Below, piece by piece: positions 7,177-14,672 of a stretch of 62,610 nt of DNA (its first letter is position 1; the number at the start of each line of letters is the position of its first letter). Location of the stretch: positions 1 to 62,610 of the forward strand of contig NZ_JAILNU010000113.1 of NCBI RefSeq assembly GCF_024691275.1, given 5' to 3'. The position numbers were made by a program, and so were the translations under genes. The notes under the pieces were generated by a model that saw only the letters and a program-made list of their open reading frames with translations, made no database searches and was not told where the DNA came from. Source of the DNA: Ruminococcus sp. (GTDB taxonomy: Bacteria > Bacillota > Clostridia > Oscillospirales > Ruminococcaceae).

Positions 7177-7317
7177 ATGAAAGAACTTAATAAAAATTTA
7201 CCTTCTGACGAAAAACTCGAAACCTCTATCGAGGAGATGCTCGAAAGAGAAGAGTTTTCATGCACAGGAAATGGCTGTGCCGGTAATGCTTGCGGTGCTT
7301 ACAACGTCAAAATTTGA
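7177..7317 (+). CDS. Cys-rich precursor peptide 5
   Basis: 46 residues beginning MKELNKNLPSDEKLE, with CGGAGG upstream. The leader ends IEEMLEREEF; the core SCTGNGCAGNACGAYNVKI is almost that of copy 1. The N-terminal leader (PSDEKLET) is the most changed part, indicating that the IEE...EEF portion matters most. Confidence 0.88.
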   Translation: MKELNKNLPSDEKLETSIEEMLEREEFSCTGNGCAGNACGAYNVKI

Positions 7318-7359
7318 ATGTAAGTTTTAATCGTAAAATATAACAAGGAGGAAAAGGCA

Positions 7360-7500
7360 ATGAAAGAACTTAATAAGAACCTTTCTTTCAACGAGAACTT
7401 TGATGCTGCTATCGAAGAACTTATCGAGAGAGATGAATTCTCATGCACAGGCAACGGCTGTGTAGGTGCTGCTTGCGGCGCTAAGGACGTTGAGCTTTGA
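7360..7500 (+). CDS. Cys-rich precursor peptide 6
   Basis: 46 residues with the consensus leader MKELNKNLSFNENFDAAIEE and the core SCTGNGCVGAACGAKDVEL. It is one residue different from copy 7 (Val for Ala after the second Cys), so the two are a recent duplication. AAGGAGG precedes the start. Confidence 0.9.
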   Translation: MKELNKNLSFNENFDAAIEELIERDEFSCTGNGCVGAACGAKDVEL

Positions 7501-7541
7501 TCTATAAGCTGAACCAAAAATCTATAAAGGAGGAAATAGTA

Positions 7542-7682
7542 ATGAAAGAGCTGAATAAAAACCTTTCTTTCAACGAGAACTTCGATGCTGCTATCGAAGA
7601 ACTCATCGAGAGAGATGAATTCTCATGCACAGGCAACGGCTGTGCCGGTGCTGCTTGCGGTGCTAAGGACGTTGAGCTTTAA
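7542..7682 (+). CDS. Cys-rich precursor peptide 7
   Basis: 46 residues starting at the ATG after AAGGAGG. A longer in-frame start at 7497 overlaps copy 6 and lacks an RBS, so it was not chosen. The core is SCTGNGCAGAACGAKDVEL. It is the clearest consensus member of the array. Confidence 0.9.
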   Translation: MKELNKNLSFNENFDAAIEELIERDEFSCTGNGCAGAACGAKDVEL

Positions 7683-7722
7683 TCAATAAGCTTCAATAAA
7701 AATGCAAAAGGAGGTAAAAACT

Positions 7723-7869
7723 ATGAAGGAACTTAATCAAAACCTTTCTTTCAATGAAAACTTCGACTTAGTTATCGAAGAACTTCTTGCAAGGGAAGCA
7801 TTTGATTGCACAGGATATGGTTGTCATTGCAATGGTTATGATCCTCCTCGCTGTGAGGTTGCATTTTAA
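7723..7869 (+). CDS. Cys-rich precursor peptide 8
   Basis: 48 residues, MKELNQNLSFNENFD..., leader end IEELLAREAF and core DCTGYGCHCNGYDPPRCEVAF. Cys are at 29, 34, 36 and 44, so the third and fourth are shifted from the common pattern. AAGGAGG lies upstream. Confidence 0.87.
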   Translation: MKELNQNLSFNENFDLVIEELLAREAFDCTGYGCHCNGYDPPRCEVAF

Positions 7870-7911
7870 TTGTAACCCAACATATATTCACTCTATATAA
7901 GGAGAACTAAA

Positions 7912-8037
7912 ATGAAGGAACTTAATCAGAATGTTTCTTTCGATAACGAATTTGAAACAGTTATCGAAGAAATGCTTGAAAGAGAAGAATTCATGTGTAC
8001 AGGTCATGGCTGCACAGGTCATGCACAGGGTCTTTGA
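7912..8037 (+). CDS. Cys-rich precursor peptide 9 (short)
   Basis: This is the shortest copy, 41 residues: MKELNQNVSFDNEFE..., core MCTGHGCTGHAQGL. Only two cysteines (C-x4-C) remain, and His replaces Asn after each Gly-containing pair. It may give a single-ring product. Confidence 0.85.
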   Translation: MKELNQNVSFDNEFETVIEEMLEREEFMCTGHGCTGHAQGL

Positions 8038-8090
8038 TCCGGTATACAGTGAAATAATACCAATTTTTATCATATAAAGGAGGTGAGGAA

Positions 8091-8231
8091 ATGAAAGAGC
8101 TTAATAAAAACATTGAAAATGTAACCGAGAATGTTGAAGCTGTATTTGAAGAGCTTATCAACAGAGATGAACTCGTTTGCACCGGTGACGGTTGTGCCGG
8201 CAATGCTTGCGGTGTATATGAATTCCCATGA
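8091..8231 (+). CDS. Cys-rich precursor peptide 10
   Basis: 46 residues, MKELNKNIENVTENVEAVFEE..., core VCTGDGCAGNACGVYEFP with C-x4-C-x4-C. The leader is divergent in its first half, and the acidic INRDEL replaces IERDEF. An AAAGGAGG site is present. Confidence 0.87.
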   Translation: MKELNKNIENVTENVEAVFEELINRDELVCTGDGCAGNACGVYEFP

Positions 8232-8283
8232 TAAAGCTTTTATGTTCTTTACATACAAAACTTAATAGAGCTTAGGAGTTCAT

Positions 8284-8460
8284 ATGAAAAAAATTTTAAG
8301 TATCAACACCGAGATAGACTATCAGCCTGATAATAATTTTGACATCATTATCACCGAACTGACTGAACGCGCTGAATTTTTCTGCACAGATAATGATAAA
8401 CCATTATTCTGTGATAGGTATTATGATCCATCTTCAACTTGTGGTATTGATTCATACTAA
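8284..8460 (+). CDS. Cys-containing precursor peptide 11 (second subfamily)
   Basis: 58 residues beginning MKKILSINTEIDYQ. It switches to the MKK-type leader but keeps LTERAEF before the core. The core reads FCTDNDKPLFCD and continues with a Cys-containing tail (STCGIDSY). AGGAG is upstream. The core string CTDNDKPLFCD is shared with copy 12 only. Confidence 0.8.
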   Translation: MKKILSINTEIDYQPDNNFDIIITELTERAEFFCTDNDKPLFCDRYYDPSSTCGIDSY

Positions 8461-8471
8461 AGGAGAATAAT

Positions 8472-8618
8472 ATGAAGAAAAGTATCAATAAGACTTTAGA
8501 TCTTCAGTTTTCTTCGGAAGAAAATTTAGACTCAGTTATAGAAGAATTCATTGCTCGTGAAGAATTCTATTGCACAGATAATGATAAGCCATTATTTTGT
8601 GATATGTATAACTTTTAA
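8472..8618 (+). CDS. Cys-containing precursor peptide 12 (second subfamily)
   Basis: 48 residues, MKKSINKTLDLQ..., leader end IEEFIAREEF, core YCTDNDKPLFCDMYNF with two Cys nine residues apart. It starts only 11 bases after copy 11 stops, the closest spacing in the array, so the two may act as a pair. Confidence 0.82.
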   Translation: MKKSINKTLDLQFSSEENLDSVIEEFIAREEFYCTDNDKPLFCDMYNF

Positions 8619-8676
8619 TGCAGTGTATACTGTAATATAAGATATACCCATAAAGGCTGTTTTAAGGAGTACTAAA

Positions 8677-8859
8677 ATGAAGAAAAGTATTAACAAAGCA
8701 ATCAACTATCAGTCCGCTCAGGAAGATAATTTAGATGCTATCATTGAGGAGATCATCGAGCGCGAGGAATTTTCTTGTACAAGTTATGCCTGCCGTATTG
8801 ATGGATGTCCTAATTTTGAATCGTTCGTTCCTGATTGGCTCGATGCTATACTTGACTAA
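8677..8859 (+). CDS. Cys-containing precursor peptide 13
   Basis: 60 residues, MKKSINKAINYQ..., leader end IEEIIEREEF and core SCTSYACRIDGCP followed by a long tail with FVPDWLDAILD. Cys spacing resembles the C-x4-C-x4-C type. AAGGAG precedes the ATG. Confidence 0.83.
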   Translation: MKKSINKAINYQSAQEDNLDAIIEEIIEREEFSCTSYACRIDGCPNFESFVPDWLDAILD

Positions 8860-8915
8860 CAAAATCGATCCTGTCATTTAATGATCGAATAATAAACGAA
8901 AAAGGAGGTTTAGCT

Positions 8916-9110
8916 ATGATAAAGTCCATAAATAAGGAAATCATTGATGCAGATCAGCTCAATATTTACATTGAAGAAATGGAAAAGAGAGAGGAATTGC
9001 TCTGTTTCCTCGCTGCTTGTGCTGGTGCTGCTGAACCTTGCGTAGTACAGGCTTGTGCCGTTGCTTGCTTCGGCATTTCTGCTTGCTTCGTAGGCGCACA
9101 CACAATATAA
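8916..9110 (+). CDS. Ala/Cys-rich hydrophobic precursor peptide 14
   Basis: 64 residues, MIKSINKEIIDADQ..., leader end IEEMEKREEL. The core is about 35 residues, made almost only of Ala, Cys, Val, Phe and Gly, with six cysteines (LLCFLAACAGAAEPCVV, then QACAVACFGISACF). It ends GAHTI. It keeps the leader but has a bacteriocin-like hydrophobic core unlike the others. AAAGGAGG lies upstream, and the attenuator hairpin begins 8 bases after its stop. Confidence 0.85.
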   Translation: MIKSINKEIIDADQLNIYIEEMEKREELLCFLAACAGAAEPCVVQACAVACFGISACFVGAHTI

Positions 9111-9117
9111 TGCCAAT

Positions 9118-9158
9118 TCCCCCGTTCAGTACTGAACTTTACCGGACGGGGGATTTTT
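9118..9158 (+). terminator. Attenuator-like terminator after the precursor array
   Basis: TCCCCCGT (9118-9125) pairs perfectly with ACGGGGGA (9146-9153), followed by TTTTT, and the loop holds the small palindrome TTCAGTACTGAA. Because the downstream genes continue on the same strand 16 bases later, it probably works as a partial terminator that keeps precursor transcripts more abundant than protease and acyl-transfer transcripts. Confidence 0.8.
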
Positions 9159-9173
9159 AGGAGACGTGATATT

Positions 9174-10406
9174 TTGAACGAATTAATACAATTAAAGCCT
9201 GAAATATCAATAAATAAATTTGACACGGCAGAGAAAAACAGCTATCTGATCTCTTTCAATAACAGGAACTGGAAGGTATCGTCTATTGTATATTTTATAT
9301 GCTGTCAGATAAAAGATACACCTGCTACAGCCCAACAGCTTATCGAAAAAAAGATAAATGATACCCCACTTAATGAAAAATGCGTCAACGATGTTCTGGA
9401 ATTTTTGACGAATAACGGAATGCTGATCGGAACAGAAGCTCAAAAACGTCCTGAAAAACGCAATCGCTACCTTTGGGCGAGAATCACCATATTACCGGCA
9501 AAAGTTGTTGAAAAATTCCATTTCCTTTCAGTATTTTTCAAAACACCGTTTTTTATCGCAATGGGAGTAATATGCCTCGCATTCTTCGGGTTGATAATGC
9601 TTACGCACTCGTCATCGGAAGTATCAGCAACTATACAGGCGCTTAAATTCAATGATCTCATTCCATTTTTTATCATAGTCTTTCTTATAGGTCTGTTCCA
9701 TGAATTCGGACATTCATCTGCTCTGATGCACTATAATGAAACTCCGCGGCGTATCGGTGTTGCGGTATATTTTATCATGCCCGTTCTCTTTTCCGACGTT
9801 ACAAATGCATGGAAATTGAAAAAGTGGCAGCGATGTATAGTTGATCTCGGCGGTATATATTTCCAGCTGATGCTGTCATTTATCCTGTTTATTGCAAATT
9901 ATTTCTGGCTGAAGATCCCTTTACTGGAAACAGCAATTATTTTCTCTATGCTTGAGGTCATAAATAACCTCAACCCATTTATAAGAATGGATGGTTTCTG
10001 GCTGGTCTGTGATGCTCTTGGTATCACAAGTCCTCTTGCATTCCTGTTCGCCTTTATTACTAATCCATTCAGAAAAAATAAAAATTTACAATTCCAATCA
10101 TTTTCAACTAAATACAAAATCGTAATTTACACATATGCCATCGCAACTATCGTATTTCTTACTTATTTTTTCTCAGTACTTGTAAATTCAACTCGCCTTG
10201 CAATAACTTATGTTGCAGGAGATATACAGAAACTTATTTATGAGAATGATACTATAAGCTTTACTTTTGGAAATGCTGCGGAGTACCTTTCTAAGCGATT
10301 TACAACATTTATCATTCTTTTCTTCATGATCAGACTGGTTATAAAAGGAATATCAGCTCTTATCAAACTTTTTTTTGGAGCAAAAAATGGCACTTCCAAT
10401 AAATAA
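9174..10406 (+). CDS. M50-family intramembrane zinc metalloprotease
   Basis: The 410-residue protein starts at a TTG, with AGGAG 10 bases upstream (9159-9163). Its N-terminal ~100 residues look like a PqqD-type winged helix that could hold leader peptides. The rest is multi-spanning membrane protein with HEFGH (about residue 180), the zinc-binding HExxH of site-2 proteases, and a later NLNPFIRMDGFWL, the matching N-P-x-x-x-x-DG motif. Peptide-associated M50 enzymes (as in YydH-type loci) cut leaders or export modified peptides. Here it probably removes the conserved leader at the membrane. Confidence 0.88.
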   Translation: MNELIQLKPEISINKFDTAEKNSYLISFNNRNWKVSSIVYFICCQIKDTPATAQQLIEKKINDTPLNEKCVNDVLEFLTNNGMLIGTEAQKRPEKRNRYLWARITILPAKVVEKFHFLSVFFKTPFFIAMGVICLAFFGLIMLTHSSSEVSATIQALKFNDLIPFFIIVFLIGLFHEFGHSSALMHYNETPRRIGVAVYFIMPVLFSDVTNAWKLKKWQRCIVDLGGIYFQLMLSFILFIANYFWLKIPLLETAIIFSMLEVINNLNPFIRMDGFWLVCDALGITSPLAFLFAFITNPFRKNKNLQFQSFSTKYKIVIYTYAIATIVFLTYFFSVLVNSTRLAITYVAGDIQKLIYENDTISFTFGNAAEYLSKRFTTFIILFFMIRLVIKGISALIKLFFGAKNGTSNK

Positions 10407-10459
10407 ACTCTTTTTTAAAAATCTATCATCCCGAATGGATATATTATCAGGAGCAGATT

Positions 10460-11563
10460 ATGATAATAGAAAAGTATAAGAATATAACACCCAGACAATG
10501 CCTTGACTGTCGTATAAAAGCTTTGCAGGAGATACTCAGATCAGTTGATATCAATGTTACACCTATGGAAGTAATGATACTTGCTGAAAGTCCGTCCTTC
10601 CAATACGGAAATATCAACTTTTCTTCATCTAATCTTTTCGGACTTCCATACTGCGTATCTTCGGAAACCGACCTTGATGAGATCATTTTCAGCAAGTTAG
10701 GGATCAAATGGATAGAAGAACAAATAGGCAGCAGCCCCGAGGACTGGGCTCACATGAAATCTCTTTTAGACCGCGGAATACCTATCCTCTTCAAAATAGA
10801 TGCCCGTTTTCTCAACTATAAAGACCCCGAAAAGCATATGATAATAGATATGCACTATCTGTCACATATACTTTTAGTGGGTTATAAAGAGGATATGAGC
10901 GCAGTATATATCGTACTTACTAATGATGATACTGTGACTGAACCGCGCGAACTTTCATTTGAGGATTTTGAAAAATACAGAAACACTAAATGTATCCCTT
11001 TCTCTCCTGAAAACAGATGCATTTATATCGACCCGGCTGAAAACCAAAACTTGTCCGTATCTATTGAAGAAAAACTGAAGCAGAGCTATGAACAGATGTA
11101 CCACCGATTTGAAGACAGCGTTTCTGTCCCTGTAGATATCAAGGATTTTGAATGCCACGAGCTTTATAAAGGCTCAACAGGCATAGAAATGTTCATAGAT
11201 CATATAAATACGCTCAGAAAAAAAATCAAAACCGAGAAAAGCTCATCAATAAATAAGTATGTATGCGTATCACTGCTATTTTTTAAGAAAAATATGATGT
11301 TCGGTACATATTCTGCATTCAGAGACGAATTTTCACAGTGTCTTATAGAACACAGCAGCAAATTGAATGCCCCTCTCCTTATCAAAGCCGCTGATTGCTT
11401 TAAAAAATCAGGCGATAAATGGAAGCATCTGTTTGTCTGCATATCCAAAGTTCCTCATGACCTGAAACACAGCGCACGTTACCTGAGACGCATATCAGCA
11501 TATCTTAACAAAATTTTGCGCTATGAGGAGCTTGGCTTCAAATACATCGAAAAAGGGTTATAA
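10460..11563 (+). CDS. BtrH-like acyltransferase (BtrH_N domain)
   Basis: The 367-residue protein opens with ITPRQCLDCRIKALQEIL. It then shows the loop MHYLSHILLVGYKED (about 130-145) and YIVLTNDD, the Cys-His-Asp/Asn arrangement of the butirosin BtrH N-terminal fold, a papain-like acyltransferase. In butirosin synthesis BtrH moves an acyl group from an acyl carrier protein to an amine. The C-terminal part is helical and resembles the domain that follows BtrH_N in related proteins. Position directly upstream of an acyl ligase and an ACP supports the same acyl-ACP chemistry, probably on the peptide. Identification rests on remembered motif and domain order. Confidence 0.75.
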   Translation: MIIEKYKNITPRQCLDCRIKALQEILRSVDINVTPMEVMILAESPSFQYGNINFSSSNLFGLPYCVSSETDLDEIIFSKLGIKWIEEQIGSSPEDWAHMKSLLDRGIPILFKIDARFLNYKDPEKHMIIDMHYLSHILLVGYKEDMSAVYIVLTNDDTVTEPRELSFEDFEKYRNTKCIPFSPENRCIYIDPAENQNLSVSIEEKLKQSYEQMYHRFEDSVSVPVDIKDFECHELYKGSTGIEMFIDHINTLRKKIKTEKSSSINKYVCVSLLFFKKNMMFGTYSAFRDEFSQCLIEHSSKLNAPLLIKAADCFKKSGDKWKHLFVCISKVPHDLKHSARYLRRISAYLNKILRYEELGFKYIEKGL

Positions 11564-11567
11564 TAAT

Positions 11568-13145
11568 ATGGTTAATAACAACGATCAGTCACAGTGGTAT
11601 AAAACATTTTCACAGAGTACTTCTATGTATGATATGTTTCAGCGTTCGGTACAGAGGTATTCTGATAATTCACTGTTTATAATAGAAACACCTTCACGCA
11701 AGATAAATACAGTATCATTTTCTGAATGTTCAAAGTACGTTGATAACTTTGCAGGCAGACTCATGAAAGATGGTATTATAAATAAAAAAGCTGCACTTAT
11801 CGGAGAATTTTCCCTTGAGTGGTTTATTGCTTTTTTCGCAGTTTTAAAATTGTTTAATACTGTTGTTCCTATGCGAAGCGATATTATATCCGAAGAACTG
11901 CATAACAATATTGATCTGACAGGTATTGACTGTATAATCTGTTCAGATGAATTGGAAGAAATGTGCAAAAAAGAATGCGATAACATATACACATTCAAAT
12001 CAATGCTCATTCCTTATGAAACAGATGTGACAGAAAAGCCCGATATCAGTTATAATGACAATGCCATGATCGTTCTTACGTCAGGTACGACAGAACAGAG
12101 CAAAGCCGTATTGCTTACCCATAAAAACCTGATCTCAGGTACGCTTCACACTGTCAATGTGTTTGGAAAAGACTCATTCACCACGGACGACAGGCTTCTT
12201 TCATTCCTCCCGCCGCATCATATGTTCCAGATAATGGCTGGAATGATAATAGAACTTTACTATGGTATCAGCATATGCATAAGCTTTAACAAATTAAATG
12301 CATTTACGACTTTTGAGCCGTCTATATTCATAGCTGTTCCCGAAATTATAGAGGGCCTTCACAAAAAAGTCATGCATTTGATAAACGATAAGAATGAACT
12401 GCTGAGCAAATTGATATCCAATCGGAAATCACAGCGGAAAAAGACGGAAAAAGTTTTTGGCAGTAAACTAAAAGCAATAATATCAGGCGGCGCTGCAACA
12501 AACAATGAACTTTTGGATTCATTTGATAAGCTGGGAATAAAGATCCTTACTGCTTATGGTATGACAGAGTGTTCGCCGCTTATATCTGCAAGTACCTTTG
12601 AAGCAAACAAGTACGGCGCTGTTGGCAGAGTAAATACTACACCATATTGTCAGGTAAAAATAAAAAATGAAGAAATACTTGTCCGCGGCGATATTGTATT
12701 CAACGGATACTACAACAACGATAAAGCTGAATGTGAAGCCTTTGACGGCGACTGGTTCCGTACAGGTGATATGGGATATATCGACGATGACGGTTATTTG
12801 TTTATAACAGGTCGCTTAAAAAACCTTATAATACTCAGCGACGGTAATAACATCTCTCCTGAATATATCGAATCTGTCCTTATTGAACAGAAAGAAGTAG
12901 ACGATGCGCTTGTGTATGCCCAAAAAAATAATAAAGCAGTCATGCTCAATGCAGATGTCATTCTGTCTGACAATATCGGCGACTATGATAAAAATGCTGT
13001 AAGCGAACAACTTATGAAGTATATCAATGCAAAACTTCCTGCATACAGTCATTTGTCGAAAATAAATATTGTAACAGAACAATTCCGCAGAAACAGCCTC
13101 GGAAAAAAAGTAAGATATCAGATGGCAGGTGGAGTACAGCAATGA
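11568..13145 (+). CDS. AMP-dependent acyl ligase (acyl-ACP synthetase-like)
   Basis: The 525-residue protein starts MVNNNDQSQW; an upstream in-frame ATG lies inside the previous gene and was rejected. Adenylate-forming motifs are complete: LTSGTTEQSKAVLLTHKN (about 180), AYGMTECSPLIS (about 330), WFRTGDMGYIDDDGYLFITGR (about 395) and the C-terminal RNSLGKKVRYQ with the catalytic Lys. It should activate a carboxylic or fatty acid with ATP and load it onto CoA or, given the coupled ACP gene, onto the ACP. It overlaps that gene by four bases (ATGA). Confidence 0.9.
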   Translation: MVNNNDQSQWYKTFSQSTSMYDMFQRSVQRYSDNSLFIIETPSRKINTVSFSECSKYVDNFAGRLMKDGIINKKAALIGEFSLEWFIAFFAVLKLFNTVVPMRSDIISEELHNNIDLTGIDCIICSDELEEMCKKECDNIYTFKSMLIPYETDVTEKPDISYNDNAMIVLTSGTTEQSKAVLLTHKNLISGTLHTVNVFGKDSFTTDDRLLSFLPPHHMFQIMAGMIIELYYGISICISFNKLNAFTTFEPSIFIAVPEIIEGLHKKVMHLINDKNELLSKLISNRKSQRKKTEKVFGSKLKAIISGGAATNNELLDSFDKLGIKILTAYGMTECSPLISASTFEANKYGAVGRVNTTPYCQVKIKNEEILVRGDIVFNGYYNNDKAECEAFDGDWFRTGDMGYIDDDGYLFITGRLKNLIILSDGNNISPEYIESVLIEQKEVDDALVYAQKNNKAVMLNADVILSDNIGDYDKNAVSEQLMKYINAKLPAYSHLSKINIVTEQFRRNSLGKKVRYQMAGGVQQ

Positions 13146-13384
13146 AGTTCAAACTGACAGAAAAAAGACTTATACGCATTATATCAAGCTACACTGACGT
13201 GGAACGCAGCAGCATAAAAAAAGGAACCAGAATAAAAGAAGACTTAGGTCTTTCATCATATGATCTCGTGTGTATTGCATCTGAGATCAAAGAAAAATAC
13301 CGCATAAACGAAGAAAAAGACTTGCTGTCGCTCGAAGGCCGTTCTCTTTCCACTATAGAAGATATAGTAGCTTTTCTTAATTGA
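13142..13384 (+). CDS. Acyl carrier protein
   Basis: This 80-residue protein starts inside the ligase stop codon (ATGA), so the two are translated together. DLGLSSYDLV near residue 35-44 is the phosphopantetheine attachment site, with the first Ser of the SS pair the likely acceptor. It is the last gene of the cluster and the probable carrier between the ligase and the BtrH-like acyltransferase. No phosphopantetheinyl transferase is encoded in the window. Confidence 0.87.
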   Translation: MKFKLTEKRLIRIISSYTDVERSSIKKGTRIKEDLGLSSYDLVCIASEIKEKYRINEEKDLLSLEGRSLSTIEDIVAFLN

Positions 13385-13583
13385 CAATACAACCAGATAT
13401 AGATAAAATACTATATTATACTTGCAATTTCTTTCATAATATGATAAACTCTGTATATAATGATCTTCTTTTGCTCCATGTTTCGCAGTCAACAGCTGCT
13501 AAAACATTATGATCGAAAGAATTTTTTTCAGGAGATACAGCTTTAAGCTCCTTTCATCGCTGACCGCACGGCAGACGAAAAAA
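13381..13583 (+). other. Spacer with a possible promoter
   Basis: TTGACA (13381-13386) and TAAAAT (13404-13409) are 17 bases apart, right at the ACP stop codon, and an AGGAG/CTCCT hairpin follows near 13530-13552. No gene follows on the plus strand. It may be a fortuitous promoter or give a short untranslated RNA. Confidence 0.25.
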
Positions 13584-13611
13584 TCCCGAGAGCACATACC
13601 TGCTTTCGGGA
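13577..13611 (-). terminator. Terminator of the DUF4846 gene
   Basis: Read on the minus strand, CCCGAAAGCA and TGCTCTCGGG pair with one mismatch (13585-13610), followed by a T-run. Confidence 0.75.
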
Positions 13612-13630
13612 TCATACGTTATATTCTGTT

Positions 13631-14548
13631 TCAAAAGCCCTCTTTCCAGCGGCGTATATCTTTCTTCTCAAACCCAAAATTGCCGATAGTGAAGCGGTCC
13701 TTATCAAGCTGCACCTGTGTGAACCACGGGAGAGTATCTCTGCCCTCATTTCTGGATATTATATGGAAGCATACGGCAGGGATAAAGCTCTGACCGAACA
13801 GGTAGCACTTCTCCCCCTTTTCGTTTACAGCTTCGTCAACGACCATGACCACATGAACATCATTGCAGACGATATCGCCGATACGAAGCTCGTCAAGAGG
13901 TATCACTTCCGATTCCTTTTGCAGTGAAAGTGTACCTGCATACCGCATGACCTCTTTGAGATAGTTCATGTACTGCTGTTTGCTTTTGCTCGGCAAGCCC
14001 GCAGGTATCTCATAGGAGCGGTTTCCGAATGCCAGCATTCTCTTTCCCTTTCGCCAGTCGTTATACGAGCACTCGTCCCCGTTTGAAAACAAGAATGTTA
14101 TCTTATCGTACTGCTTATTCTCATAGAAATAGTCGCTGTAGAGCCTTATCACGCTGTCCGCGCACTGCTGATAGCCTTCATCTCCGAGACTTATATCAAA
14201 TATAGCAGGGATATCAGGCAGATTCAACGTTGTTCCGTCATACACGGGCAAATTGGTATCATCGGGAAGCAGCGGATATTTCCGCAGGTATTCCCCGAAG
14301 CTCCCGTCCTGCACAGGGACGCGCTCAAAGCCCTCAGGCGGAAGTATGCGCGTTTCAAGCGTCATACCGTCCGAATCGGTATCCTTTATCTCAAAATATC
14401 TGCCCGCAGGCTCTATCGTAAGTTTAGCGGCTTTCCATTTCGGATTGGCGCGGATATACACAGCGGTCAGTATCGCAGCAATAACAGCTGCCCAGAACAC
14501 GATATGAAATGCACGTTTTTTTCTCTTTGGTATTTCTGTCTTTTCCAT
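13631..14548 (-). CDS. DUF4846-family membrane-anchored protein
   Basis: The 305-residue protein begins MEKTEIPKRKKRAF followed by one hydrophobic helix (about 13-30), so it is probably anchored with the rest outside. The body has LETRILPPEGFERVP, YRSG-like short strands, QQCADSVIRLYSDYFYENKQYDKITFLFSNG and GDIVCNDVHVVMVVD, the hallmarks of DUF4846. The biochemical role is unknown. It stands alone between terminators, back to back with the CotH gene. Confidence 0.78.
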   Translation of the reverse strand: MEKTEIPKRKKRAFHIVFWAAVIAAILTAVYIRANPKWKAAKLTIEPAGRYFEIKDTDSDGMTLETRILPPEGFERVPVQDGSFGEYLRKYPLLPDDTNLPVYDGTTLNLPDIPAIFDISLGDEGYQQCADSVIRLYSDYFYENKQYDKITFLFSNGDECSYNDWRKGKRMLAFGNRSYEIPAGLPSKSKQQYMNYLKEVMRYAGTLSLQKESEVIPLDELRIGDIVCNDVHVVMVVDEAVNEKGEKCYLFGQSFIPAVCFHIISRNEGRDTLPWFTQVQLDKDRFTIGNFGFEKKDIRRWKEGF

Positions 14549-14672
14549 TGTTATCTCCTGTTTCGGGAATATATAGTAAAATATTATATTTAGTATATCA
14601 CTTCATATTAACTTTGTCAACAAAAGACATTGGAAATCTCCCCTGTAAGAACGCATACCTTAGGAGCATATT

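Noticed and set aside
6459..9110. CRISPR-like array
   Set aside because: The regular repeat spacing comes from tandem short genes, each with its own RBS, start and stop; repeats are imperfect and coding, and no cas genes are near.
11523..11567. Earlier ATG start for the acyl ligase
   Set aside because: It lies inside the BtrH-like gene, and the ATG at 11568 follows its stop with an AAAAAGGG site; the extra 15 residues do not belong to the ligase fold.
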